A stretch of DNA of 64,000 nt, from NCBI RefSeq assembly GCF_022815725.1, contig NZ_JALGRF010000001.1, positions 1,331,705 to 1,395,704 on the forward strand, given 5' to 3'. Position numbers and translations under genes: made by a program. The stretch is from Streptomyces sp. APSN-46.1 (GTDB lineage Bacteria > Actinomycetota > Actinomycetes > Streptomycetales > Streptomycetaceae). Under the pieces are notes generated by a model, which saw only the letters and a program-made list of their open reading frames with translations, had not been told where the DNA came from and ran no database searches. Shown here in pieces: positions 1 to 8,739 of the stretch. Position 1 is the stretch's first letter; each line of letters starts with the position of its first letter.

Positions 1-11
1 GGGGTACACCC

Positions 12-2561
12 ATGGCCGAGGCCGTACGACAGTCGGACGTGCGGACCGGCGCCCGCCGAGAGAGGCCGGCGCCGTCGAAGTCGAAGGCGAAGGCGCGGGA
101 TGCCACGCGTCCCCTGGAGGCCGCGCCCGGGCCGGCTCGGCTGGTGGCGCACGGAGCGGGGAATCGCGCGGTGGGGGCGTATCTGCGGCGCGAGGCGCGG
201 CGTGCCGAGGGCCAGGCGCTCGACCCCTCCCTGCGGGCGGAGATGGAGTCGCACCTCGGCGGCGCGGACCTGTCCGGCGTAAGGCTCCACACCTCCGCCG
301 CGGCGGCGGAGTCGGCGAACGCGCTGCGGGCCAGGGCCTTCACGGTGGGGCAGGACATCGTCTTCGCGTCCGGCGAGTACCACCCCGCCGACCGCGCGGG
401 CCGCGCCCTGATCGCCCACGAGCTGACGCACACGGTCCAGCAGACCCGTGGCGGACCCGGTCCCGCGGGGTCGGACCGCACCGAGCGGACGGCGGCCGAG
501 AGCGCGGCCCGGTTGACTCGCGGCAGCCGCGGGGCGCGGGTCACGGAGGGGTCGGCGGTCGGGGTCGCGCGCCAGCCGGCGGGGGCGCAGACCGCTGCCC
601 AGGCCCCCGAGAAGCAGAAGCCGGATTCGCTCGGCTTCTGGGGCGACCTCCTGATCGATGAGCTCGCCGGTGTGGCCGTGGGGTCGGGCCTCCAGCAGCA
701 GATGCTGAAGGCCGCCGTGATCGGCTTCATCGCGGAGCTGGATCGCCAGGTCCAGGACCCGAAATCCAGAGCCGACATCCAGGCCGGCGCCAAGGAACTG
801 GCCAAACGAGGCAACCAGGAAAAGATGATCGCGGCGTACTACGCCGGTACGGTCGCCGGCGTGGTGAGCCCGGTCACCGATCTGTTGGGCCTCGTGGTCC
901 TGGCGGAACAGCTGCGGGCGTTCACCGAGAAGCTCGTGGTCGGTGCGCTGAAGGGCGAAGGCGACCTGATCGGTGAGGTCACGGGGCTGATCGAGGCGTA
1001 CGACGCCTTCAAGAAGTCCCTGCTCGACTCGCTGATCGACATCATCAAGAACCACCCGGAGGAACTCTTCTTCTTCGGCCACCTCCAGGCGGTGGCGGTA
1101 CGCACGGCAGGCGAGGCCGGCCGTACCGGAGCCCGGAAAGTCGTCGCGGCCATCTCCGACAAGGACGAGGGGAAGCCGGCCAAACCGCCTGAGACCGCCT
1201 GGCAGATCCTGACCACGGCCACGGAGGCCGAAAAGGCCGGCGGGGCCAGCACTGTCACCTCCATGGCGACCAGGGCGCGGCAGGCGATCTTCCACACGCA
1301 CCCGGAACGGCTCGGCTACGACGTGGGGGAAGCCGTCGGCGCCGTCGTCGGCAACCTGCTCGTAGCGCTGTTCACCGAGGGGGTCGGGAGCGCCGTCACC
1401 AAGATCGCGGGGGAGATCGGACGCGTCGCCCCGATCCTCGCCCGAGGGGCGGAGGCCCTGGCCGAGATCGGGAAGGGCATAGCGGCCGTGGAGAAAGCGG
1501 TGGGTGCGCTGATCGAAGGCGCGCTCAGTGCGTCACTCAAGGGCCTGAGCAGGATCTTCAAGCCTTTCCGCGAGCTGATGACGCGCCTGCGGGACTTCCT
1601 CACCAAGCTGCTCGGCAAGGCGTCCCAACTGGAGGCGGCGGCGGTACACACCGCGGAGACGGCAGCCCCGAAAGTTGCCCCGAGCCTTGCCCCGAACGTG
1701 CGCAAACTCCCTGGTCCGGGCGAGCCGCGGCCGAAGCGGTCGGCGTTGACGAAGAAGCAGCAGGCCGCGCTGGAGAAGAAGGCGGCCCGAGCGCAGCCGG
1801 CGGCGCCCCCCGAGCCCCATCCCCAGAGCGGCGCCGTTCCCGTGGCCGAGGAGGTCGGGGAGGTGGTCGAGCCCAAGATCGCGGCAGGTGCGGAGGGCTT
1901 CGAACCGGCTCCCGGAGCCGCTCCCCCGACCGCGGCCGCGAAGGCTCCACAGAAAGGATCCCCGCCACTCAAGGCGGTTCCCCCGCCCAAGGGGACCGTA
2001 GCGCCGGCGAAGCCGAAGACGCCCAAGGCTGCGCCGCCGCCCAAGAGGACCAAGGCACCCGCAAAGAAGCAGGCCGCCGCCGCGCCGGCTGCCGACGTCG
2101 CCAAGAGGGCCAAGGTGAGAGCGACGGAATTCAAGCTCGCCTCGCAGAACGGCCGACTGACCGGACAACTGACCCCTGTGGAACGCTCCCTGATCACGGA
2201 TCACATCGGCGAGCGTCAGCCACTCATCGACGCGATGAAGAACCGGCTGCGCGAAGACGCGAGAGTGACATGGAAGAAGGCCACCCAGGGGATAGGGAGA
2301 CAGCCGGGACCGGACTACCAGGTGCATCACATCATCCCCCTGGAATTCGCCCACAGATTCCCTGCCCGGTTCCCCAACGACCCGAGAAATCTCGTGCTGA
2401 TGAAAACGAACGCACACCGCTGGTGGCACACCATGATCAATGCCAAGAGGGGTCGTCTCTCCCCCAAGGAGTTGCGGCAAATCGAGCTGAGGACCATCCC
2501 CTACAACGAGGGGGACGTCTTCATCGTCAACCCGCAGGGCAGGGTCATTCCCGCGAGGTGA
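12..2561 (+). CDS. DUF4157 protein with C-terminal HNH-type nuclease domain (putative injected toxin)
   Basis: 849 aa. Residues ~68-146 form a DUF4157 domain containing the metallopeptidase-like motif HELTH at 136-140. DUF4157 is known from proteins linked to extracellular contractile injection systems. The middle (~200-550) is rich in Ala/Gly and hydrophobic helices, and ~550-700 is a Pro/Ala/Lys-rich linker. The C-terminus has an HNH-like core, HHIIPLEF at 772-779, followed by NLVLM and a later H-x3-H (HRWWH), matching the treble-clef nucleases found as toxin tips. The architecture (N-terminal trafficking/maturation domain, C-terminal nuclease) suggests a polymorphic toxin cargo; this is inference. 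No immunity gene is evident downstream. The start lies 12 bases into the window with no clear ribosome-binding site, so the gene could begin upstream. Confidence 0.75.
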   Translation: MAEAVRQSDVRTGARRERPAPSKSKAKARDATRPLEAAPGPARLVAHGAGNRAVGAYLRREARRAEGQALDPSLRAEMESHLGGADLSGVRLHTSAAAAESANALRARAFTVGQDIVFASGEYHPADRAGRALIAHELTHTVQQTRGGPGPAGSDRTERTAAESAARLTRGSRGARVTEGSAVGVARQPAGAQTAAQAPEKQKPDSLGFWGDLLIDELAGVAVGSGLQQQMLKAAVIGFIAELDRQVQDPKSRADIQAGAKELAKRGNQEKMIAAYYAGTVAGVVSPVTDLLGLVVLAEQLRAFTEKLVVGALKGEGDLIGEVTGLIEAYDAFKKSLLDSLIDIIKNHPEELFFFGHLQAVAVRTAGEAGRTGARKVVAAISDKDEGKPAKPPETAWQILTTATEAEKAGGASTVTSMATRARQAIFHTHPERLGYDVGEAVGAVVGNLLVALFTEGVGSAVTKIAGEIGRVAPILARGAEALAEIGKGIAAVEKAVGALIEGALSASLKGLSRIFKPFRELMTRLRDFLTKLLGKASQLEAAAVHTAETAAPKVAPSLAPNVRKLPGPGEPRPKRSALTKKQQAALEKKAARAQPAAPPEPHPQSGAVPVAEEVGEVVEPKIAAGAEGFEPAPGAAPPTAAAKAPQKGSPPLKAVPPPKGTVAPAKPKTPKAAPPPKRTKAPAKKQAAAAPAADVAKRAKVRATEFKLASQNGRLTGQLTPVERSLITDHIGERQPLIDAMKNRLREDARVTWKKATQGIGRQPGPDYQVHHIIPLEFAHRFPARFPNDPRNLVLMKTNAHRWWHTMINAKRGRLSPKELRQIELRTIPYNEGDVFIVNPQGRVIPAR

Positions 2562-2816
2562 GGGGGTCGGGTTCCCTGACGGTCTTCTGAGGCCGGTTCC
2601 GGAAACCTGACGCGTTTCTGATCCTGCGGACTCCCGCACGTCGCGCGTCAGCGACGGGTATGGAATCGGCCGATCGCCGTCAACATGCCGTCAGGAGCCC
2701 GCGCGGACGCGATGCGAGCGGGCGTGAAGCGGAGGGGCGCCGGGTCCGGAACCGCTCCCGGTCGAGGGCGTCTGAGACTCGCCCTGCGCGTACCAGGGGT
2801 GTCCATGGCCTCCGGG
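2562..2816. other. Intergenic region, no gene recognised
   Basis: This is the gap between the toxin-like gene and the convergent TetR gene. No conserved reading frame, immunity gene or strong hairpin was recognised. Confidence 0.5.
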
Positions 2817-3497
2817 CTACGAGGGCTGCGGGGCGGCGTACCGGGCGAGGAAGAGGTCTACGCCCGAGGTGACGACCCGGGAGAGCTCGGCCTCGTCGAT
2901 CTCGGCCTCCGTCGAGAAGGTGTGCACCAGCTGGAGTACGCCGAGGGTGGCCGCGACGAGCTGTTGCACGGCGAGCGCGGGATCGGGGATGTTCAGCGTC
3001 CCGCGCTCGTTGAGCTCGGTGAAGGCCTCGGTCAGCGGGCCGTTGTTCATGTCGTACGTGACCCGGTACCAGAGCTGGCCGAGCTGCGGGAAGCGGTCGA
3101 TCTCGCCGATGACCAGGCGGCGCAGCGACATGATGTCGGGGCGCAGCACCAGCCTGGTCCAGTCGGTGGTGAAGTTGATCAGCGCCGTCCGCAGGTCCGG
3201 GGCCTGGGCGATGGTGGAGCTACAGCACTGGAGGCCGGCGTACGTCTGGGGCAGTACCCCGCCGATGACGGCCAGGAAGAGCCGCTCCTTGTTGCCGAAG
3301 TGCTTGTAGATCGTCGCCTTGGAAACCCCGGAGCGGCTGGTGATGGCGTCCATCGAGGCCGCCGAGTAGCCCTCGGTGAGGAATTCCGCGAGGGCCGCGT
3401 CGATGATCGCCTGCCGCTTGCGCTGGGCGGAGTCGGAGGGCCCCGGAATGATCGGGATGCCGTACTCGTCCGTGGCGTTCATCGTCTCGGCGTCCAT
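2817..3497 (-). CDS. TetR/AcrR-family transcriptional regulator
   Basis: 226 aa. The N-terminal helix-turn-helix spans ~30-75 (IIDAALAEFL, then the recognition region SGVSKATIYKHFGNKERLF), typical of TetR. The C-terminal ligand domain resembles the TetR_C AefR-like type. The ATG at 3497 is preceded by AAGGA about 9 bases away. A palindrome (ACTGAACCGTTCGGT) lies just upstream at 3549-3563 and its near-identical partner lies before the pirin gene, so it probably represses itself and the pirin. The ligand is unknown. Confidence 0.9.
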   Translation of the reverse strand: MDAETMNATDEYGIPIIPGPSDSAQRKRQAIIDAALAEFLTEGYSAASMDAITSRSGVSKATIYKHFGNKERLFLAVIGGVLPQTYAGLQCCSSTIAQAPDLRTALINFTTDWTRLVLRPDIMSLRRLVIGEIDRFPQLGQLWYRVTYDMNNGPLTEAFTELNERGTLNIPDPALAVQQLVAATLGVLQLVHTFSTEAEIDEAELSRVVTSGVDLFLARYAAPQPS

Positions 3498-3548
3498 GGG
3501 GGGTGTCCTTCGGATCTGCTGCGCTGACGGGGGTCTCTCAGTATATGA

Positions 3549-3563
3549 ACTGAACCGTTCGGT
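3549..3563. promoter_or_regulatory. Putative TetR operator upstream of the tetR gene
   Basis: ACTGAACCGTTCGGT is an imperfect dyad. It differs by one base from the perfect-armed site at 4531-4545 in front of the pirin gene. Confidence 0.6.
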
Positions 3564-3587
3564 ACGTCGCGGCCGAACGCGGGGAGG

Positions 3588-4493
3588 TCACACCTGGATG
3601 CGGCCCATCAGGCCCCGCTGGTAGTCGAGCTGCGCCTGGTGGAGCTCGGCGGTGGTGTTCATGACGAACGGGCCGCCGCGGGCGACGGGCTCGCCGATCG
3701 GCTCGCCGGCCAGGACCAGGACCTCGGCCGCCTCCTCCGGGGCCGCCACGCTGAACCGCTCCCCGTCCCGGCCCAGGATCGCGAGGTGGCCGTTCGGGAG
3801 CGCGCGGTCGGGGGTGGCCGCCGCACCCGACAGGACGTACAGCATGGCGTTGTGCCCGGCCGGGACGGTGAACTCGGCCCGGCCGCCGGCCGCGAGGCGG
3901 GCGTGCACCACGAGGACCGGGGTGTGGGTCGCGAAGGGGCCCGTCACGCCGTGGGTGGAGCCGGTGATCACGGTGAGCTCGGCGCCGTCGCCGGTGGTCA
4001 CCGTGGGGATGTCGTCGGGCGATCCGTACTGGACCCGCGGCGGCGTGCCCTTGAGGCGGGCCGGCAGGTTCACCCAGATCTGGAGCAGGTGCTGAGGGCC
4101 GCCGTCCGCGAGCAGCTCGGGGGTGGGCCGGGCCAGGTGGACGAGACCGGAGCCGGCGGTGAGCCACTGGACCTCGCCGGGGTTCATGACGCGCTTGTGG
4201 CCCTCGGAGTCGATGTCCTCCATGGCGCCTTCGATGACGTACTGGATGGTCTCGAATCCGCGGTGCGGGTGGGGCGGAGCGCCCTTGGCCTCGCCGGGGC
4301 CGAGCACGTGCGGGCCGACCTGGTCGACCATCAGGAAGGGGTCCACGAAGGGGAGATCGGCCTGCGGGAAGGGGCGGCGGACCGGGAAGCCCTCGCCTTC
4401 GAAGGTGTGGAAGGGGCTGACGACGCGGGCGGTGGAACGCGTGCTGACGGCCGGGGCGGTGGCTGCGGTGACGCCCGCTGTGGTGATGTCCAT
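3588..4493 (-). CDS. Pirin family protein
   Basis: 301 aa bicupin. The N-terminal cupin carries the pirin metal-binding signature, including PHPHRGFETIQYV with two His and a downstream Glu/His (about residues 75-130). The C-terminal pirin_C cupin covers roughly 190-300. Pirins are Fe-binding proteins, some with quercetinase activity; the substrate here is unknown. The ATG at 4493 (MDITTAG) was chosen over an in-frame codon further up because the upstream codons lie inside the operator region. The gene lies on the same strand as the TetR gene, about 90 bp upstream of that gene's start, and both are preceded by the same palindrome. Confidence 0.88.
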   Translation of the reverse strand: MDITTAGVTAATAPAVSTRSTARVVSPFHTFEGEGFPVRRPFPQADLPFVDPFLMVDQVGPHVLGPGEAKGAPPHPHRGFETIQYVIEGAMEDIDSEGHKRVMNPGEVQWLTAGSGLVHLARPTPELLADGGPQHLLQIWVNLPARLKGTPPRVQYGSPDDIPTVTTGDGAELTVITGSTHGVTGPFATHTPVLVVHARLAAGGRAEFTVPAGHNAMLYVLSGAAATPDRALPNGHLAILGRDGERFSVAAPEEAAEVLVLAGEPIGEPVARGGPFVMNTTAELHQAQLDYQRGLMGRIQV

Positions 4494-4503
4494 GCGACGA
4501 CTG

Positions 4504-4545
4504 AACTGTACCAATCAGTTCACTGTCAAGACTGAACCGTTCAGT
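4504..4545. promoter_or_regulatory. Double TetR-type operator upstream of the pirin gene
   Basis: Two adjacent dyads: AACTG-N7-CAGTT at 4504-4520 and ACTGAA-CCG-TTCAGT at 4531-4545. The latter matches the tetR-proximal site with one difference, implying one repressor acts at both promoters. Confidence 0.65.
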
Positions 4546-4559
4546 TAGGCAAATGGACC

Positions 4560-4579
4560 ACTTGGTTTAGCCGCCAAGT
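4560..4579. promoter_or_regulatory. Inverted repeat ACTTGG-N8-CCAAGT
   Basis: A short perfect-armed dyad between the divergent pirin and hydrolase genes. It could be an operator for either promoter; no factor can be assigned. Confidence 0.3.
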
Positions 4580-4719
4580 TCGGTGGCGTGTCGGCCAGTT
4601 GTCCGGATATCAGCTCATTCGTGCGGAGGACCGCGGGCAGACCTTCGGGATGATTCGCACGCGCGGCGCGTGCAACAGGGTGGGCTGCGACCATCCCTCA
4701 CCCGAAAGGAACGGTCTTC

Positions 4720-6288
4720 GTGCGCATGAAGCGATTCGCACCGTTACTCGCCGCCGCCGGACTCGTCGCCACCACCGTCCCCTTGCTGTCAGCCACCCAG
4801 GCCTCCGCCGCGCCCGCGGCGGACTACGGCCCGCGGAAGCCCGCTTGGCACCGTTGCGGTCCCGACCAGCCGGCCTCGTACGAGTGCGCGACCATCGAGG
4901 TCCCGCTCGACTACAGCCGCCCGCGCGGGCGCACGATCGACCTCGCGATATCCCGGGTGAAGAGCGAGAACCCGGCCAAGCGGCACGGTGTCATGCTGCT
5001 CAACCCGGGCGGCCCCGGCGGGTCCGGGCTCGATCTGCCGCTGATGGCGGCCGAGGCGATGCCCAAGGAGGTACGGGACCAGTACGACCTCATCGGCTTC
5101 GACCCGCGCGGCGTCGGGGCCAGCAGCCCCGTCAGCTGTGGGCTGACCGACGCCGAGCAGAACATGGACCGGCCCTACAAGGAGGCCACGTTCTCCTCGG
5201 ACGTGGCGTGGGCGCGCACCGTCGCGGACAAGTGCCGCGAGAAGGCCGGCGACGTGCTGGCGCACATCACCACCCGCAACACGGCGCGCGACATGGACGC
5301 GATCCGCGGCGCGCTGGGCGAGCGGAAGATCTCGTACCTGGGCTACTCGTACGGGACCTACCTCGGCGCGGTGTACACGCAGATGTTCCCGAACAGGACC
5401 GACCGCTTCGTGCTGGACAGCGGGGTCGATCCGCAGCGGATCTGGCGCGGAATGATCCAGGTGTGGGCGACCGAGGCCGAGCCGGCGTTCAAGCGGTGGA
5501 CCGAGTGGACCGCCGAGCGCTCGGGCGAGTTCCAGCTCGGCGACACCCCGAAGGCGGTGTCCGAGACGTTCTGGGAGCTGGTGGCGCGCGCCGACAAGGA
5601 TCCGATCGACTTCGACGGACAGAAGATCACGGGTGACGACATCCGGACCGCGCGGGGGCTGTTCTTCTACCCCGCGCAGGCCGCCCCCGTCGTCAAGGCG
5701 CTCAAGGACGCCGCCGACGGCAAGCCCGTCGGGGACTTACCGTCCGCCGCGTCGGCTCTGAAGCGCAACTCCCAGTCCTCCGAGCCGGCTTCGGACAACG
5801 GCACCGCCGTCTTCTGGAGCGTGGTGTGCGGGGACACGGGCGCGTGGCCGCGCGATCCGGAGCAGTACCGGCGCGACGCGGTCAAGGACAGGGCCGCGTA
5901 CCCGCTGTACGGGGACTTCGCCTCGAACATCAAGCCGTGCGCCTTCTGGCAGCGGCCGGTCGAGGCGGCCACACCGATGAAGACGCGGGCGAACGTACTG
6001 ACCGTGCAGAACGAGTGGGACTCGCAGACCCCGCTGATCAGCGGCCAGGGCCTGCACCGCGCGCTCAAGGGCTCGCGGATGGTGCTGGCGGCGGGCGGTG
6101 AGGGCCACGGCGTGTACCTCGCCGACCCCACCTCCTGCGCGAACGCCCCGGTCAACGCGTACCTGACCACGGGCAAGCTGCCGGCCGAGGACGTGACCTG
6201 CCGGACGCGGCCGGGTGGCGCCGAGCGGCGCGAGTCGGCGACCTCTCCGAAGCCGCTGCCGCTCCCGACCGTTCCCGGACGGTTCTGA
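4720..6288 (+). CDS. Secreted alpha/beta hydrolase, tripeptidyl aminopeptidase (SlpD/TAP-like) family
   Basis: 522 aa. Begins with an Arg/Lys-containing Sec-type signal peptide ending near ASAAPA (~residue 30). The alpha/beta-hydrolase core has the oxyanion stretch NPGGPGGSG, FDPRGVG, and nucleophile elbow GYSYG (about residues 207-211). A TAP-like C-terminal domain supplies the catalytic His (GEGHGVY). Members release N-terminal tripeptides or act as proline-type exopeptidases outside the cell. The GTG start at 4720 has GAAAGGA 7-8 bases upstream; MKRF begins two codons later. Monocistronic. Confidence 0.9.
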   Translation: MRMKRFAPLLAAAGLVATTVPLLSATQASAAPAADYGPRKPAWHRCGPDQPASYECATIEVPLDYSRPRGRTIDLAISRVKSENPAKRHGVMLLNPGGPGGSGLDLPLMAAEAMPKEVRDQYDLIGFDPRGVGASSPVSCGLTDAEQNMDRPYKEATFSSDVAWARTVADKCREKAGDVLAHITTRNTARDMDAIRGALGERKISYLGYSYGTYLGAVYTQMFPNRTDRFVLDSGVDPQRIWRGMIQVWATEAEPAFKRWTEWTAERSGEFQLGDTPKAVSETFWELVARADKDPIDFDGQKITGDDIRTARGLFFYPAQAAPVVKALKDAADGKPVGDLPSAASALKRNSQSSEPASDNGTAVFWSVVCGDTGAWPRDPEQYRRDAVKDRAAYPLYGDFASNIKPCAFWQRPVEAATPMKTRANVLTVQNEWDSQTPLISGQGLHRALKGSRMVLAAGGEGHGVYLADPTSCANAPVNAYLTTGKLPAEDVTCRTRPGGAERRESATSPKPLPLPTVPGRF

Positions 6289-6368
6289 GCGTCTGCCCGC
6301 AATCTGACCGCCGTCTGACCGTCTGACCGCCTGACCGCGCCTGCCCGCCTGATCAGCTGACGGCCTGA

Positions 6369-6818
6369 TCAGCTGGACGCCTCCACCGCCGCCTTGATCC
6401 GGCGGCCGAAGTCGGGGGCGTCCTTGCGGGCGGCGGACAGCGCCAGCCCGACCAGGAGTTTGCCGAGGCCGTGCCCTTGGAGGGTGTTGAAGAGACGGAC
6501 GCGGGTGCGGCCCCCCGGCAGGGCGGCGAGATCGTAGCCGCCCTCGGCGGTGACGAGGTTCTTGCTCTGCTCGGTCCAGCGGATCAGGTGGGGCGGATCG
6601 AATCCGACGATGCGGAACTCCCGGCCGGTCTTCATCCCGGCGTCCTTGACGGTGCTGCGGAAGACGGTGCCGATCGCCGTCGGGCCGTCCGGGGTCTTGC
6701 GGATCTCCTGGACACGGGGGCTGAACTCGGGGTCGTTGCGCCCGTCGGCGAGGTACGCGAAGACCTGCTCGACGGGGCGGTCGATCTCGACGACCGCCTC
6801 GAACCCTCCGGACATCAC
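6369..6818 (-). CDS. SRPBCC (START/polyketide-cyclase-like) family protein
   Basis: 149 aa. Classic SRPBCC start (FEAVVEIDRPVEQVFAYLAD) followed by the alternating strands of the helix-grip fold and a C-terminal long helix. This fold binds hydrophobic ligands; no specific function can be assigned. The ATG overlaps the stop of the upstream MFS gene (ATGA at 6815-6818), so the two are co-transcribed. Confidence 0.85.
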   Translation of the reverse strand: MMSGGFEAVVEIDRPVEQVFAYLADGRNDPEFSPRVQEIRKTPDGPTAIGTVFRSTVKDAGMKTGREFRIVGFDPPHLIRWTEQSKNLVTAEGGYDLAALPGGRTRVRLFNTLQGHGLGKLLVGLALSAARKDAPDFGRRIKAAVEASS

Positions 6819-8141
6819 GGCTCCTCGGTGTACTCCCCCACGGCCCCACGATCGCAGACCGGCTCACTCCCCGCGCGCCGGCGGCCGCCCGGCCGCAGTC
6901 GTCGCCGCGGGCCGCTGACCGGGGATCCGGCGACGGTCTCCCGTACCGGCCCGGCGCCACCCCCGGCCCCGGCACCGGCCCGGCGAAGTGGGGTCAGCAG
7001 CCCGGCGATCGCGATCAGCAGGCACAGCGCCCCGCCCGCGAGGCTGGCCGCGGGGACCCCGTACCGGGCGGCGAGCACCGTGAGGACGGCCGCGCCCGCC
7101 GGCCCCGAGGCGTTGTGCACGGTCCAGAAGGCGGAGGTGACCCGCCCGAGCAGAGGTTCCGGGGTCACCTCCTGGCGCAGGGTCATGGAGCACACGCCGC
7201 CCAGGGTCATCCCGAACATGAACACGGCGGCCAGCACGGCGATCACCGGCACGCTGCGGCTGACGCCGGTCCCCGCCACCGCCACCCCGATCATCGCGAC
7301 CGAGCCCAGCCAGCACGCCCCGAAGCCGAAGGTCCGGCGCAGCGGCCCGGCGGCGAAGGCCGCCACGACGGCGCCGAGCCCGCTCACGGCGATCACGTAG
7401 CCGAGGGTGGCGGCGTCCCGGTCCAGGTCGTTCTGGACGCGGAAGATCAGCAGGTCGGTGGCGCCCATGGTGACGAAGGTCAGCAGCGTGAGCAGCACGG
7501 TCAGGGGCCGCAGCACGGGGTGGGACCACAGGAACCGGAAGCCCACGACGAACATCTCCCGCAGCCTTCCGGCCACGGCCGGACGCCGGGCGGCCCCGGC
7601 CGGGGCCGCTTCCGCCGGCGTCCCGGGGGCCGGCTTCACCCGCTCGGCGGCGTGCCGGGTGAAGTCCACCCACCGCAGGCTGGCCGCCGACACCAGGAAG
7701 GTCGCCCCGTCCACGGCCAGCGCCCAGTCCGCTCCCACCCCGGTGGTGAGGAACCCGGCCGCCACCGGCCCCAGCAGGGTGCCGAAGGCGAACGTGCTCA
7801 TCAGCCGCCCGTTGGCGGCGGTGAGGTCCTCGGAGCGGACCAGCTGCGGCACCGCGCTCACGTACGCCACGTCGAACACCGTCTTGAGAGCGGTGACCAG
7901 CGCGGTCAGTACGTACAACAGCCACATCCGCGGCCCGGCCTGCCACACGAACGGCACCGCGACCAGCAGCACCCCGCGCACCAGATCGCACCCGACCATG
8001 AGCCGGCGGCGGTCGGCGCGGTCCACCACGTATCCGGCGAACAGCCCGGTGCCGATGGCGGTGACTCCCGAGATCACCGTGACGACACCCATCTGGACGA
8101 TGGATCCGGTGGTGTGGAGGACCAGCAGCGGCAGCGCGAGC
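6815..8141 (-). pseudogene. MFS transporter truncated at its 5' end by an IS remnant
   Basis: About 440 residues of a DHA-type major facilitator remain, from LALPLLVLHTTGSIVQMG (normally near the end of TM1) through GVTAIGTGLFAGYVVDRADRR (the conserved loop 2-3 motif) to the C-terminus. Upstream of ~8142 the reading frame continues only through antisense IS transposase sequence, so the native start, the first ~30 residues and the promoter are missing. The frame is otherwise intact. The downstream SRPBCC gene overlaps its stop and probably lost its promoter too. A hybrid start inside the IS cannot be excluded. Confidence 0.8.
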
Positions 8142-8545
8142 CGAACATCCAGGACCGCGACGGCGCCAAGCACCCGCTGCTGTGGACTCGCCTCGACCAT
8201 CCGGGAGTTCAGAAGATCTGGGCGGATCAGGGCTTCGCCGGCCGCCTGGTGGAGTGGACCCGCACGATCCTCGGCCGTGAGCTGGAGATCGTGCGCAAGG
8301 CCCCGGACCAGCGCGGGTTCCAGGTCCAGCCCAAGCGGTGGGCAGTCGAGCGCACCTTCTCGTGGATCACCGCCCACCGCCGCCTCGCCCGCGACTACGA
8401 GCAGCAGCCCGCCCGCTCCGAGACCATGATCCGCTGGGCAATGATCGGCATCATGGTCCGCCGACTCACCCGAGGCAAACCAGCCAGGCGACCAGGCCCA
8501 CTACCCCTCTCACGCACCAACCCGTGAGATCTCAGACTCGGTCTC
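8142..8545 (+). mobile_element. Partial IS5-family element (3' part of transposase)
   Basis: Encodes the last ~128 residues of the transposase found complete at 19050-19931, including WADQGF and WAVERTFSWI, which hold the second Asp and the Glu of the DDE triad. It is nearly identical to the intact copy (ERTF versus ERAF). The intact element's 3' terminal repeat is present at 8527-8544 with one mismatch. The 5' part was lost at the junction with the MFS gene around 8142. Orientation is opposite to the complete copy. Confidence 0.9.
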
Positions 8546-8685
8546 AGACGCCGCTCGTTGTACGCGACAGAGAAAGAGATGTTCACGCGCGGATGCTAGT
8601 TCCCCGCCGTTCATCACGGGTAGGACCGTCCGCGCAATGGGAAATCCGACACTGTCGACCTTGTGGGGTACCAGAACTCTGCACG

Positions 8686-8727
8686 GCATTAAAGGGGTGG
8701 ACGCTTGTGCGTCCACCCCTTTAATGC
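8686..8727. terminator. Rho-independent-type hairpin downstream of the GH43-CBM42 gene
   Basis: Perfect 18-bp stem with a 6-base loop (arm GCATTAAAGGGGTGGACG), just beyond the stop at 8740 of the leftward GH gene. Confidence 0.85.
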
Positions 8728-8739
8728 TGTTCGGCTTGG

